Source: Spirochaetota bacterium
GTDB taxonomy: Bacteria > Spirochaetota > Brevinematia > DTOW01
Assembly: GCA_025061835.1 (NCBI GenBank)
Contig: JANXAC010000004.1
Location: 1-64,000 of the forward strand
DNA: 64,000 bases
Reading direction: 5' to 3'
The translations under genes were made by a program, and so were the position numbers. Shown here piece by piece: positions 8,191 through 17,612 of the stretch. Position 1 is the first letter of the stretch. Every line of letters starts with the position of its first letter. The notes beneath the pieces are model-generated. The model searched no databases. It saw only the letters and a list, made by a program, of their open reading frames with translations, and was not told where the DNA came from.

Positions 8191-10416
8191 ATGTCAGCCG
8201 AACTAAAGGAAGATATTAACGAAAGAACTAAGGAACATTTGAACATTTTGAAACTTTCAGAGGACGAGTATAGACTTATAGTTGAGTACTTAGGTAGGAA
8301 ACCGAATGAAATTGAACTTGGGATGTTTGGAGCATTGTGGAGCGAACATTGTGGATACAAGCATACGAGAAAACTACTGAAAGAACTGCCTACAGAAGGT
8401 AAATACATCTATGTTGGACCTGGTGAGAATGCTGGTGTCATAAGAGTAGATGATTTAGCAATAGTCTTCAAGATAGAGAGCCATAACCATCCTAGTGCCG
8501 TGGAACCCTATCAAGGTGCTGCAACTGGAGTTGGTGGAATCGTTAGAGACATTCTCTCAATGGGAGCAAGACCTGTAGCACTTCTTGACTCCTTAAGATT
8601 TGGAGATCCGTCGAAACCTAAGGTTAAACATCTCCTTACAGGTGTCGTTAGAGGTATATCTGATTACGGAAACTGTATTGGAGTTCCTACGGTTGCAGGA
8701 GAAGTGTATTTTGAAGATGCTTACGAAAATAATCCTCTCGTCAATGTAATGTGTGTAGGTATAACAAAAGTGGACAAACTTGTAAAATCTGTTGCTAAAG
8801 GTGTTGGAAACTTGGTTGTTTATTACGGTGCTAAAACTGGTAGGGATGGTGTTCATGGTGCTACCTTTGCATCTGCTGAACTTAACACTTCGTCAAATGA
8901 GGATAGGTCAAGCATCCAGATAGCTGACCCTTTCGTTGAAAAGAAACTCATAGAGGCAACACTAGAACTTGCTGAAAATAACTTAGTTGTATCTATACAA
9001 GATATGGGTGCTGCTGGACTTACAAGCTCATCCTGTGAGATGGCGTCAAAGGGAGGTGTTGGAATTGAACTTGAAATTGATAAAGTTCCTGTTAGGGTAA
9101 GTGACATTACACCTTATGAGATTATGCTATCAGAGTCGCAGGAAAGAATGCTAGCAATCGTTGAACCATCTAAACTTGATAAGGTTAAAGAAGTTCTTGA
9201 GAGATGGGAGTTAGATTGGGCTGTGATAGGAAAGATAACTAATACAAAACGATGTGTTGTGAAGTATAATAATGAAAAAATTGTAGATTTGCCGCTAAAA
9301 TATCTGGTTGATGAGGTTCCATTCTACCAAAAACCATCCAAAGAGGATACCGAAGTAAGGAAAATAAGAGATATAAAGCCAACTGTCTTCATAGAAGATC
9401 TGAAATCATCTATTCTCAAGCTCTTGTCCTCTCCAAATATATCTTCCAAGAGGTGGATATACGAGCAATACGATTGGTCTGTCCAAACGAATACGGTCAT
9501 ACCACCTGGTAAAGCGGGTGCTACTGTTATAAGGATTAAGGATACCAACAAAGGATTAGCGCTTAAGGTTGATGGAAATGGAAGGTATATGTATTCCTAT
9601 CCTTATATTGGTGCCACAGTTGCAGTAGCAGAGGCTTGTAGGAATGTTTCATTTGTAGGTGCTGAACCCGCTGGTATAACAAATTGTTTAAACTTTGGAT
9701 CTCCTGACAATGAGAATGTTTCATACCAGATACAACAAGGTATAAAGGGAATGGCTAGGGCTTGTAAGGAACTAAATGTTCCAGTAACTGGTGGTAATGC
9801 ATCTCTTTATAACGAGTATAATGGAACTCAAGTTTATCCAACCATAACTGTAGGATGTGTAGGTATAATAGATGATATAACAAAGGTAGTTGATGCTCAA
9901 TTCAAGAAAGAGGGAGATTTGATAGCACTCATCGGTAACGAAACAAAAGAAGATTTTGGAATGGCCGAAATTCTTAAAGCACTGGACAAAGATGTATGTG
10001 GAAAACCACCTATAATTGAATTTGAGGTTGAGAGAAAATTACAGGAATTCGCAAGGTTTGTAATAAAGCATGGTCTTGTCTCGTCTGCTAACGATGTATC
10101 TGATGGTGGTATGATTGTTTCAGTCGTTGAAAGTATGATAGATACAGATTTTGGAGTAATGCTTGACCTTTCATCATTGCCCGTCTATCCAGCAATAGCA
10201 CTATTCTCCGAAACTCAAAGTAGAGGTATATTCTCTTTTGATAAGGAATTCCTTGATACTATAAAAACTATATCTCAACATTATGGATTAAAGTTTAGAT
10301 TGATCGGTGAAGTGATTAAAGACCACAAACTCATAATTAAGGGTGTCAAACAATCTGATGATTTGGTTATCACTAAAGAAGAATTAAAACATGCGTTTTA
10401 TTCTAATTCTTTCTAA
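8191..10416 (+). CDS. purL: Phosphoribosylformylglycinamidine synthase, large subunit (small-form PurL)
   Basis: Cytoplasmic enzyme of de novo purine synthesis: converts FGAR, ATP and ammonia to FGAM. At 741 aa it matches the small PurL form that works with separate PurQ and PurS, neither of which is in this window. Visible motifs: SEHCGYKHTR (51-60), ESHNHP at 96-101, YQGAATGVGGIVRDI, the central ATP-site loops VSIQDMGAAGLTSSS and SQERM, and in the second half TGGNASLYNE and SANDVSDGGM. Start at 8191 has GGAGAG immediately upstream. The next gene starts 26 bases before the purL stop, so it may be translationally coupled. Confidence 0.97.
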   Translation: MSAELKEDINERTKEHLNILKLSEDEYRLIVEYLGRKPNEIELGMFGALWSEHCGYKHTRKLLKELPTEGKYIYVGPGENAGVIRVDDLAIVFKIESHNHPSAVEPYQGAATGVGGIVRDILSMGARPVALLDSLRFGDPSKPKVKHLLTGVVRGISDYGNCIGVPTVAGEVYFEDAYENNPLVNVMCVGITKVDKLVKSVAKGVGNLVVYYGAKTGRDGVHGATFASAELNTSSNEDRSSIQIADPFVEKKLIEATLELAENNLVVSIQDMGAAGLTSSSCEMASKGGVGIELEIDKVPVRVSDITPYEIMLSESQERMLAIVEPSKLDKVKEVLERWELDWAVIGKITNTKRCVVKYNNEKIVDLPLKYLVDEVPFYQKPSKEDTEVRKIRDIKPTVFIEDLKSSILKLLSSPNISSKRWIYEQYDWSVQTNTVIPPGKAGATVIRIKDTNKGLALKVDGNGRYMYSYPYIGATVAVAEACRNVSFVGAEPAGITNCLNFGSPDNENVSYQIQQGIKGMARACKELNVPVTGGNASLYNEYNGTQVYPTITVGCVGIIDDITKVVDAQFKKEGDLIALIGNETKEDFGMAEILKALDKDVCGKPPIIEFEVERKLQEFARFVIKHGLVSSANDVSDGGMIVSVVESMIDTDFGVMLDLSSLPVYPAIALFSETQSRGIFSFDKEFLDTIKTISQHYGLKFRLIGEVIKDHKLIIKGVKQSDDLVITKEELKHAFYSNSF

Positions 10417-11149
10417 TATTCTACTAAATACTCTTCTAGCCTTAGCATACCAATCAAACTACATCCAGGTGATTGGAAGCCTATCAAGCTTGAAAAACTC
10501 ATTCATTGTTGATGGAGGTGTAAGCATATACTCATTTGACATATCACTTAAGATAGAGTATAACGATTACGGTGAAGTTAAAAATTACGGATTGTTAAAC
10601 TCTGAATACTATATTGAGACTGGTAGTTATAGAATTTATGAAACCTTACTCTCTGCTAGTATTGGTATAAATTTAGGAAACTTTAGGAGTTTTACTATAC
10701 TTAAGAGTAGCGTTATAAGTGCGATAACTCAAAGTGTAGGGTTTTATTACGGTGTTGGAGGTTCTTTAAGTTTTGCCGAAGGATTAGTGCTTGGCTTTAA
10801 TGTAGATGACTTTGAACCATTCTCTGGTAACGTCAGGTTCTTGGGGTATGTAAGTTATAGCGACACAAACTTGATAGATAGAATTTACTTGTCAATTTCA
10901 AAGAGTGTAATCTCGACTCTTGGTTTTGAGGTTCTTTCTGAAGTTAGGTTGCTGAAACTTGAATATTTTAGTGTAAATGTGGGGCTTGGTTATAACGGTT
11001 CTTTCGGAGGAAGACAACTCTATCCATATCTGACTACCTTGAAACTGATATTACCTTACGGATTTGAGATTTTCAACACTACAAGGTTTTCAGAGTTTGC
11101 TTACGATACTAGCATTGGAATAACCTACGAATTTGACTCCATCCAATAA
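10391..11149 (+). CDS. Secreted barrel-like protein of unknown function
   Basis: Protein of 252 aa overlapping the end of purL by 26 bases in another frame. The N-terminus MRFILILSNILLNTLLALA is a signal peptide. The remainder is rich in amphipathic strands with many Tyr, Phe, Ser and Gly residues (for example SVGFYYGVGGSLSFAEGLVLGF and SVNVGLGYNGSFGGRQLYPY) and almost no charged helices, as in small outer-membrane barrels. It ends ITYEFDSIQ rather than on an aromatic residue. No family was recognised. Overlap with purL is unusual for a surface protein and probably reflects genome compaction rather than a shared pathway. Confidence 0.7.
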   Translation: MRFILILSNILLNTLLALAYQSNYIQVIGSLSSLKNSFIVDGGVSIYSFDISLKIEYNDYGEVKNYGLLNSEYYIETGSYRIYETLLSASIGINLGNFRSFTILKSSVISAITQSVGFYYGVGGSLSFAEGLVLGFNVDDFEPFSGNVRFLGYVSYSDTNLIDRIYLSISKSVISTLGFEVLSEVRLLKLEYFSVNVGLGYNGSFGGRQLYPYLTTLKLILPYGFEIFNTTRFSEFAYDTSIGITYEFDSIQ

Positions 11150-11330
11150 GACTATGTAACTCTGAAATTGCCAAAAGCCCAACAACTAATGTGTCTAAAA
11201 CTATCTCTTTTAACTTAAGTTTTTTATAACTTCAGACAAGAACGTTAACGATTGGTGTGTGCCTGAAAGACATCTTTACAATATACTACAATGGTTTTAA
11301 GTTCCATAAATTACTCAAGATTCTTAAATT

Positions 11331-13955
11331 TCAGTATATAGTTTTTAGTTGCGATATAAACAAATCCTTAATTGTCAACAAATCTCTTCCTTTGTCTATT
11401 GCACCTCTTACGAAGTCTGACCTACCACCACCTTTAACACCTTCGCTTTTGAGTGTTTCTAAAACCTTATGGATGTTTAATCCACTAACATTCGTTCCAG
11501 CAACGAAGTTAATTCCCTTGTCCCCTTCCGAAGCCAGGAAAACAACAACGTTATTTATTCTATCTCTAACTGAATCAACCAATCTCCCCAAAGAGTTAGT
11601 ATCTACATCACTAAAAACTTTGAAAACCACTTTGATATTCCCAATATCCTCAACATCACTGACTATTTCATCCACTGATACTTGCCTTGATGCTTTACTT
11701 CTTGACTTCTCAAGTTCTTTAAGTTTCTTCAGTATGCTATCAACTTTGACTGGTATGTTGTCAAAATCTACACCCAGTTTTCTTGATAGCTCTTCTAGTA
11801 TTAGACTATACTTTCTAAACTCATCAAGTGCTGACTTACCAGCGACTGCTTCCAATCTTCTCACTCCTGATGCTATTGCTCTCTCGTCAGTAATTTTAAT
11901 AATTCCTATTTCCCCAGTTCTATTTACATGCGTTCCGCCACAGAGTTCTTTTGAAAAGTTAGATATACTAACGACTCTCACAATATCTCCATACTTGTCT
12001 CCAAAGAATGCTAACGCTCCGCTTTTAATAGCCTCTTCCCTCGGCATAAATGTCTTAATAACCTCAACATCTTTAAAGATTATTTCATTAGCCTCTTCCT
12101 CAATATTCCTAATTTCATCGTCGGTTAGTGATGAGTAGTGAGAGAAATCAAATCTCAATCTGTTTGGTTCAACCAAAGACCCAGCCTGTGCTACATGTGT
12201 TCCTAAAACTTTCCTCAAAGAAGCGTGTAGGATATGTGTAGCAGTATGATGTTTTGCTATATTTTTTTTTCTGTTGATATCTACAATCATCTTAACCTTG
12301 CTATTCTTCTTTATCTCTCCTTTCTCTGGTCTTACGATGTGTAGATATACATCGTTTTCTTTCTTTGTATCAAGAACCAATCCTGTATTTTCATCAGCAG
12401 TTATAAGTCCAATATCACCTATCTGTCCTCCTCCTTCTCCATAGAATGGTGTTTCCTCGGTTATCACGATTCCCAGATTGCCTTCATTTAGAACTTCCGA
12501 CTCAACAAGATTTTCTCCTTCTTTGAGTAGGATTTTTTTTACTCTGGACTCATATTCGTAGTACTCGTCTCCAACATATTTAGTTGATGTTTCTCCTTTA
12601 GTGATGATGTTAAAGTCAAAAACCACCTCTTCCTTCTTCCAACTCATTCTACCTCGCTGTTTTTGTTCCTCCATAAGTTCGTTAAAATTATTCCAATCAA
12701 CAGAAAGTCCTTCATCCTTACAAACATCCTCAATTAAGTCAAGAGGCACGCCCATTGAGTCATACAGTTTGAATACCTCTGCTCCAGGAAGAATTGTGCG
12801 TTTTTGCTCTTTTATCTTTTGTATAAGTTCAGAAAGATATTCTATTCCCTTTGCTATATTACTAAAGTATCTCTCTTCCTCAATCTTTATAACCTTCTTT
12901 ATATTATCTTTTTTGGACACAATCTCTGGATAAGCATCTCCCATAGATGCTACAACACCATCAATAATCTTATGTATTATTGGTTCGTTGATACCAATCT
13001 TGTTAGCGTACCTTAACGCTCTCCTCAATATTCTTCTTATTACATACCCTCTTCCTTCATTAGAAGGATAAACACCTTCAGCACCTACGAATGTTATAGC
13101 CCTTGAATGGTCCGCTAGAACATTTATAGGAATAGTATTATCTCCTTCATATTTCTTTTGGGTTTCCAATACTATCTTGTTGATTATAGGTTCAAATACA
13201 TCCGTTTCATAAACACTTTTCTTGTTTTGTAGTATCATTGCAAGCCTCTCAAGTCCCATGCCTGTGTCAATGCCTTTGTATTCAAGTTCAGTTCTTTTAC
13301 CTGTTCTATCCTGATGAAACTGCATAAATACAAGATTCCAAAACTCAAGAAATCCATCACAGTCCTCTGGTGTTTTACAAGTCGTTTTATCATAACCCCA
13401 GATCTCTCTTAAGTCAATGTATATTTCAGAGCAAGGACCACAAGGTCCTTCATCGCCAGGAGGTCCCCAAAAGTTATCTTTCTCTCCAAGCCTAATGATC
13501 CTATCGCTTTGGATACCAATCCTCTTGTTCCATATTTCAAACGCTTCTTCATCGTCTTTGTAAATGCTAACCCAGAGCAATTCCTTTTCTATTCCAACAA
13601 CATTAGTAACGAAATCCCAAGCGTATTCTATCGCTTCTTTCTTGAAGTAATCTCCGAATGAAAAGTTACCAAGCATTTCAAAGAAGGTATGATGTCTTGG
13701 TGTTTTACCTACATTCTCAAGGTCGCTTGCCTTGCCACCTGCTCTCAAGCACTTTTGAACCGATGTTGCTCTAGTGTATTCAGGGGTCTTTTCTCTCAAA
13801 AAGTATGGCTTGAACTGAACCATACCTGCAGTTGTAAAAAGAAGTGTTGGATCATCTGGTGGTATAAGAGGACTACTACTAACTACTCTGTGATTTCTAC
13901 TCTCAAAAAATTTTAGGAAGACCTCTCTTATCTCGCTACTCTTCAGGTTCTTCAT
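11331..13955 (-). CDS. alaS: Alanine--tRNA ligase
   Basis: Charges tRNA-Ala in the cytoplasm and clears mischarged Ser/Gly. Length about 874 aa, as expected for the full bacterial enzyme. The catalytic domain shows FFESRNHRVVSSSPLIP, QKCLRAGGKASDLENVGK, HHTFFEMLGNFSFGDYFK and the ATP-site stretch FWGPPGDEGPCGPCSEIY. The editing domain has the zinc motif HHTATHILHASL and the later CGGTH. The C-terminal DHHA1-type domain ends GGGRSDFVRGAIDKG. The start is taken as the ATG at 13955, where homology begins (MKNLKSSEIREVF); a TTG 36 bases further out remains possible. It is monocistronic; its upstream DNA is occupied by IS-end repeats from 14004. Confidence 0.97.
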   Translation of the reverse strand: MKNLKSSEIREVFLKFFESRNHRVVSSSPLIPPDDPTLLFTTAGMVQFKPYFLREKTPEYTRATSVQKCLRAGGKASDLENVGKTPRHHTFFEMLGNFSFGDYFKKEAIEYAWDFVTNVVGIEKELLWVSIYKDDEEAFEIWNKRIGIQSDRIIRLGEKDNFWGPPGDEGPCGPCSEIYIDLREIWGYDKTTCKTPEDCDGFLEFWNLVFMQFHQDRTGKRTELEYKGIDTGMGLERLAMILQNKKSVYETDVFEPIINKIVLETQKKYEGDNTIPINVLADHSRAITFVGAEGVYPSNEGRGYVIRRILRRALRYANKIGINEPIIHKIIDGVVASMGDAYPEIVSKKDNIKKVIKIEEERYFSNIAKGIEYLSELIQKIKEQKRTILPGAEVFKLYDSMGVPLDLIEDVCKDEGLSVDWNNFNELMEEQKQRGRMSWKKEEVVFDFNIITKGETSTKYVGDEYYEYESRVKKILLKEGENLVESEVLNEGNLGIVITEETPFYGEGGGQIGDIGLITADENTGLVLDTKKENDVYLHIVRPEKGEIKKNSKVKMIVDINRKKNIAKHHTATHILHASLRKVLGTHVAQAGSLVEPNRLRFDFSHYSSLTDDEIRNIEEEANEIIFKDVEVIKTFMPREEAIKSGALAFFGDKYGDIVRVVSISNFSKELCGGTHVNRTGEIGIIKITDERAIASGVRRLEAVAGKSALDEFRKYSLILEELSRKLGVDFDNIPVKVDSILKKLKELEKSRSKASRQVSVDEIVSDVEDIGNIKVVFKVFSDVDTNSLGRLVDSVRDRINNVVVFLASEGDKGINFVAGTNVSGLNIHKVLETLKSEGVKGGGRSDFVRGAIDKGRDLLTIKDLFISQLKTIY

Positions 13956-14003
13956 AAGAGAAATATAACAAAAGTTTTGAATTTGTTTCAATTAACCGAA
14001 GAG

Positions 14004-14199
14004 TCTATTCAAGAAATTGTTGTATATCTTGAGAGATTAGACAAGATGGAGGATGTATTTGTGAAAGTATATTAAAATAGTATCTCTCGGAGGTCAGATA
14101 AAGGGTGTTCAAAAAATTGTTATATGTTTCAAGAGATTAGGTAGGAAGAGGAATGAGTTTGCGAAAGTTTGTTAAAATGATGTCTCTCGGAGACAGGGT
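14004..14199 (+). repeat. Tandem pair of 100-bp IS-end repeats
   Basis: Two related copies with a period of exactly 100 bp (TTCAAGAAATTGTTGTAT at 14008 and TTCAAAAAATTGTTATAT at 14108). Each continues through GAGATTAG, GTGAAAG or GCGAAAG, TTAAAAT and a small palindrome (GTATCTCTCGGAGG, GTCTCTCGGAGAC). A third copy lies at 23736-23827 at the left end of the other IS remnant. The second copy leads straight into transposase-like sequence, so this is the left end of an insertion sequence, duplicated once. Confidence 0.7.
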
Positions 14200-14580
14200 A
14201 TGAGGTTATTCTTGTTGTAAGGTATTGAACAAACAGCAAGATAGAAAGAATAATTAGTGAAAACTGTTACAAAGGTAGAGGCAGAAGAAAGAAACGCAAG
14301 AGTGCTCTGATTGTCCTGATAGATGTTCTTATGATACTGTGAAGGCTTTCGTATAGGCAAGCAAGAGAGGTTGTGAAAAGAAAACTGGGGATAGACATAC
14401 ACTACCGTTTGAAGAGATTGAGAGAGATAAAGGATGTGATTAATCGGAAGATACCTAAGTTAAATATGAGTTTTTTTGAGGAAGGCAGGGGTGAGATGGA
14501 TAGTCGTTGATGGGACGGGTGTTGTGGGATGGAGATTAGGGGGGTTAGGGGACACATCAAGTTTGGATTACAACTGGTAG
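14200..14580 (+). pseudogene. Decayed DDE transposase fragment (IS remnant 1)
   Basis: Conceptual translation gives KIERIISENCYKGRGRRKKR, SALIVLIDVLMIL, a stop, then RLSYRQAREVVKRKLGIDIH and YRLKRLREIKDVINRKIPKL. After a frame change it reads RWIVVDGTGVVGWRLGG. The last segment looks like the strand carrying the first catalytic Asp of a DDE transposase (VDGTG). At least one stop and one frameshift interrupt it, and the C-terminal half and right inverted repeat are missing. The N-terminal part matches the remnant at 23844 (KIERIIDRDYYKSRSRRKKH). IS family is uncertain; IS4/IS5-like is a guess. Length of decay suggests an old insertion between alaS and the aminotransferase. Confidence 0.65.
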
Positions 14581-14637
14581 CCCATTCCTAATTGAAATGC
14601 TTTATTTTACGATTTTATAATAATGAGTATATAAATT

Positions 14638-15837
14638 ATGAAACACGAATTTGCTGAAGCGAATAGACTTAAGAGAATTCCTCCTTATATCTTCTCAGTT
14701 GTTGATAGTATGAAGTTAGAGGTTCAGAAAAAGGGGATTGATACGATTGACTTCAGTCTCGGTAGCCCCGACATGAAACCTCCAAAAAGAGTCATTGAAA
14801 AACTTAAAGAAGCTCTTGATAGAGATGATGTTCATAATTATTCAAGGCACGATGGTGAAATAGAAAAGGAGTTTAGAAAAGAAATTGCTAATTGGTATGA
14901 GAGAAAATTCAATGTGTTACTAAACCCCGAAAAGGAAACATTACAACTTATAGGCTCAAAAGAAGGTATCGCTCACTTCGCTCTAGGTGTCATAAACAGT
15001 GAAGATATTGTCATAGTTCCATCACCAACCTATCCAGCGCACTTTAATGGTATAATAGCATCAGGTGGAATAGTCTATTATGTCCCCCTGCTTGAGGATA
15101 ATAAGTATGTTTTGGATTTCAAGAAGATAGACCCCGGAATATTAAGGCTTGCTAAGATACTTATAGTGAGTTATCCGCAAAATCCCACAACCGCAGTCGT
15201 TAAACTTGATTTTTACGAAGAACTCGTAGATTACTTCAAAGACAAAGGAATAATAATCGTAAGTGATATAACCTATTCTGATCTGATATACGAAGAAGGA
15301 TATAGACCAACTAGTATTCTAGAAGTTAAAGGTGCTAAAGACTTTTGTATTGAATTCCATACACTATCCAAGAACTTCAATATGGCTGGCTGGAGGGTTG
15401 CTTTTGCATCTGGAAACGCTAAATTGATTGAAATACTCAGGAAAACTAAAAGTTACATAGACTTTGGAGTTTTCAAGGCTATACAACTTGCAGGTATTGA
15501 AGCTATGAGGTATTGTGAGGATTTCATTCAGGAAGTCAAAGAAACTTACTACGACAGGATAACTACCTTCGTTGAAGGACTTAATAGAGCAGGTTGGAGA
15601 GTTGAGATGCCCAAATCTACCTTCTATGTCTGGGCTAAAATACCTCTTAAATACTCCGCTTTGACATCTCTTGAATTTACTAAGGTTTTGATTGAAGAGA
15701 CAGGAGTAGTGTGTTCGCCGGGGAGTGGGTTTGGTGAGTATGGAGAAGGGTATGTAAGGTTTGCTATGGTCCAGAACAAGCAAAGAATAAAAGAAGCAGT
15801 CTTGAGAATAACTAGATTTCTTTCTAGAGAAGACTAA
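14638..15837 (+). CDS. PLP-dependent class I aminotransferase (LL-diaminopimelate/AlaC-like)
   Basis: Fold-type I aminotransferase of 399 aa. It shows IDFSLGSPDMKPPK, the phosphate-binding loop IGSKEGIAHF, SPTYPAHFN, the SYPQNPTT strand, DITYSDL with the PLP-ring Asp, and the Schiff-base lysine K245 in HTLSKNFNMAGWR. The SK-FNMAGWR signature and length place it among LL-diaminopimelate aminotransferase or alanine-forming (AlaC) enzymes; substrate is not decidable here. The ATG at 14638 has no obvious Shine-Dalgarno sequence. TatD follows after 13 bases, so they are probably cotranscribed. A second, distinct class I aminotransferase lies at 17613-18764. Confidence 0.88.
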   Translation: MKHEFAEANRLKRIPPYIFSVVDSMKLEVQKKGIDTIDFSLGSPDMKPPKRVIEKLKEALDRDDVHNYSRHDGEIEKEFRKEIANWYERKFNVLLNPEKETLQLIGSKEGIAHFALGVINSEDIVIVPSPTYPAHFNGIIASGGIVYYVPLLEDNKYVLDFKKIDPGILRLAKILIVSYPQNPTTAVVKLDFYEELVDYFKDKGIIIVSDITYSDLIYEEGYRPTSILEVKGAKDFCIEFHTLSKNFNMAGWRVAFASGNAKLIEILRKTKSYIDFGVFKAIQLAGIEAMRYCEDFIQEVKETYYDRITTFVEGLNRAGWRVEMPKSTFYVWAKIPLKYSALTSLEFTKVLIEETGVVCSPGSGFGEYGEGYVRFAMVQNKQRIKEAVLRITRFLSRED

Positions 15838-15850
15838 TTCAGAGGTTTTT

Positions 15851-16630
15851 ATGTTCGTTGATACTCACTTTCATATCAACATGATAGAAGAGGATATAAA
15901 CATTCAGAAGAGTGTTATTGATGACTCCATAGCGAAGGGACTTGTTGATGGGATATGTATATATACATCTCCTACTTCTTTTATGAAGGATGTTGATGTT
16001 GTAAAGTATGTTTCTAGCAAGGGTATTAAGGTTGCTTGTGGTTGGTATCCAGAGCATAGTCCTAGCGAGGAGAAAATAAATCAACTGGAGGATGTTATCC
16101 GTTCTTACGATGTTTTTGCGATAGGTGAGATAGGGCTTGAGTATTACAGAATGCCTGTTCCTAAACAAGAGCAGATTGAAATGTTTGAACTACAGATGGA
16201 GTTGGCTAGGAAATATTCCAAACCTGTTCTAATACATTCAAGGGATGCGTTTGAGGATACGCTTATGGTTCTTAAGAAATACGATTCTGTTAAGGGGATT
16301 ATGCACTGTTTTTCTGGAACGCCAGAAATGGCAAAGAAGTATGTTGACATTGGATATTATATTTCCTTCGCAGGAAATCTTACGTTCAAGAAAGCAACCA
16401 ACCTACAAGAATCTCTCAAGCAAGTTCCTCTTGATAGAGTGTTGTTTGAAACAGATGCTCCTTTCCTAGCACCAACACCATTCAGGGGACAGAAGAATTA
16501 CCCATACATGGTCAAATACGTTTATGAGTTTGCTTCAGGTATACTCAAGATACCATTTGATGGATTAGTAGAAAAGGTTTTGAATAATTGGAAGGAGTTT
16601 CAATCGCAAGTAACCAACTCAAGGAATTAG
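15851..16630 (+). CDS. TatD family metal-dependent deoxyribonuclease
   Basis: Cytoplasmic TIM-barrel hydrolase of 259 aa; relatives act as 3'-5' exonucleases in DNA repair. Metal-binding motifs are complete: DTHFHIN at residues 3-9, GEIGLEYYR with the bridging Glu, PVLIHSRDAFEDTL, GIMHCFSGTPEMA and FETDAPFLAPTPFRG. Length is normal for TatD. The ATG at 15851 is preceded by cagaggt. It follows an aminotransferase by 13 bases without an obvious functional tie. Confidence 0.93.
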   Translation: MFVDTHFHINMIEEDINIQKSVIDDSIAKGLVDGICIYTSPTSFMKDVDVVKYVSSKGIKVACGWYPEHSPSEEKINQLEDVIRSYDVFAIGEIGLEYYRMPVPKQEQIEMFELQMELARKYSKPVLIHSRDAFEDTLMVLKKYDSVKGIMHCFSGTPEMAKKYVDIGYYISFAGNLTFKKATNLQESLKQVPLDRVLFETDAPFLAPTPFRGQKNYPYMVKYVYEFASGILKIPFDGLVEKVLNNWKEFQSQVTNSRN

Positions 16631-16722
16631 TAGTATTCCAAGTAGGTGATTAATCTAAAAAAGGTTAGGGGAATGAATAGAAAAATGATTTGTTGTAAAT
16701 CTAAACTTTGCTATTAAAATAG

Positions 16723-17604
16723 TTATATTTGGACTTTTTTAACTGCGTATATCTCAAATGTATCTCCGACATTTGTTATCCTTTGGTATAGTTCTAGTAT
16801 GTTTTTAATGATTGGTATTCTAGAAACTCTGTCAGGATGGAAACCTGTATTCACTATCTTTATAACCTTGAAATTCTCTTCTTTGAGTAGAATTGATAGG
16901 GAATCTGGTGAGAACTCAAATATGTGGTCTTCTGGAACGAGAGAGTAGTAGAATTTAGGTTTGAAAGTTTGTGTAAATCCGTTTCCGTTTGGTGTTGAAA
17001 TCGCAAGTATTCCTCCATACTTTAGAAGCCCCCATACCTTCCTTAAAACCTCTCTAGGGTTGGGCAAATGTTCTATGACATACCAGATGGTGATTATGTC
17101 AAACTTTTCATTTGTCTCGTAATTTGCGAAGTCTGTTATTATAACCCTATCTCTTATGTCAGGAGGTAGTAGATGTAGGATTTCTTTGTTTATATCAATA
17201 CCTCGTATGTTAAATCCTCTTCTTTTCGCCATATCTATGAACACTCCTATTCCGCATCCAATATCCAAGAGAGATTTGTTTTTAAGTGAAGACACGAAAT
17301 TCCTAACATAACATCCGCCGCAACTTCCACTACCGCATCCTGAACACTCGCCTTCTCTTAGGTAGATGTTCTCTATTGTGTCTAATCTTCTGTGTGTGAT
17401 CTTTCTCATATTCTCTATGTCTTCACTTGCTTTCCTACCATACCTGCTTTCGTATCTTTCGGCGAAGTATTTGGAGTTATAAACTTCAAGTATGTTTTGG
17501 TAGTACTCTTCTGGGTTAAGTCGCTGAAGTGTTTTACAGGAAGTGCATTTGTAGAGTTTATCTGCTACTGCGATAAGGTCGTTACTACAGACATAACATT
17601 TCAT
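16723..17604 (-). CDS. Class I SAM methyltransferase with N-terminal zinc ribbon and Cys-rich insert
   Basis: Protein of 293 aa. Residues 1-25 form a CxxC...CxxC zinc ribbon (CYVCSND, CTSCKTLQ). A Cys-rich patch CSGCGSGSCGGC sits at about 87-98, just before the Rossmann domain. The methyltransferase core has SLLDIGCGIGVFIDMAKRRG, IRGIDINKEIL, FDIITIWYVIEHLPNPREVL and GGILAISTPNGNG, which is the Methyltransf_23 (UbiG/Coq-like) pattern common in cell-surface glycan clusters. Substrate unknown. Its start lies 8 bases after the stop of the aminotransferase at 17613, so the two form a - operon. The Cys patch is not part of the usual family and may bind a metal or cluster. Confidence 0.85.
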   Translation of the reverse strand: MKCYVCSNDLIAVADKLYKCTSCKTLQRLNPEEYYQNILEVYNSKYFAERYESRYGRKASEDIENMRKITHRRLDTIENIYLREGECSGCGSGSCGGCYVRNFVSSLKNKSLLDIGCGIGVFIDMAKRRGFNIRGIDINKEILHLLPPDIRDRVIITDFANYETNEKFDIITIWYVIEHLPNPREVLRKVWGLLKYGGILAISTPNGNGFTQTFKPKFYYSLVPEDHIFEFSPDSLSILLKEENFKVIKIVNTGFHPDRVSRIPIIKNILELYQRITNVGDTFEIYAVKKVQI

Positions 17605-17612
17605 GTATTGTA

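Noticed and set aside
11257-12138. 293-codon open frame on the + strand
   Set aside because: It lies antisense within alaS, whose protein is unmistakable; the frame is Ser/Thr/Leu-rich with no start signal, as expected for a shadow.
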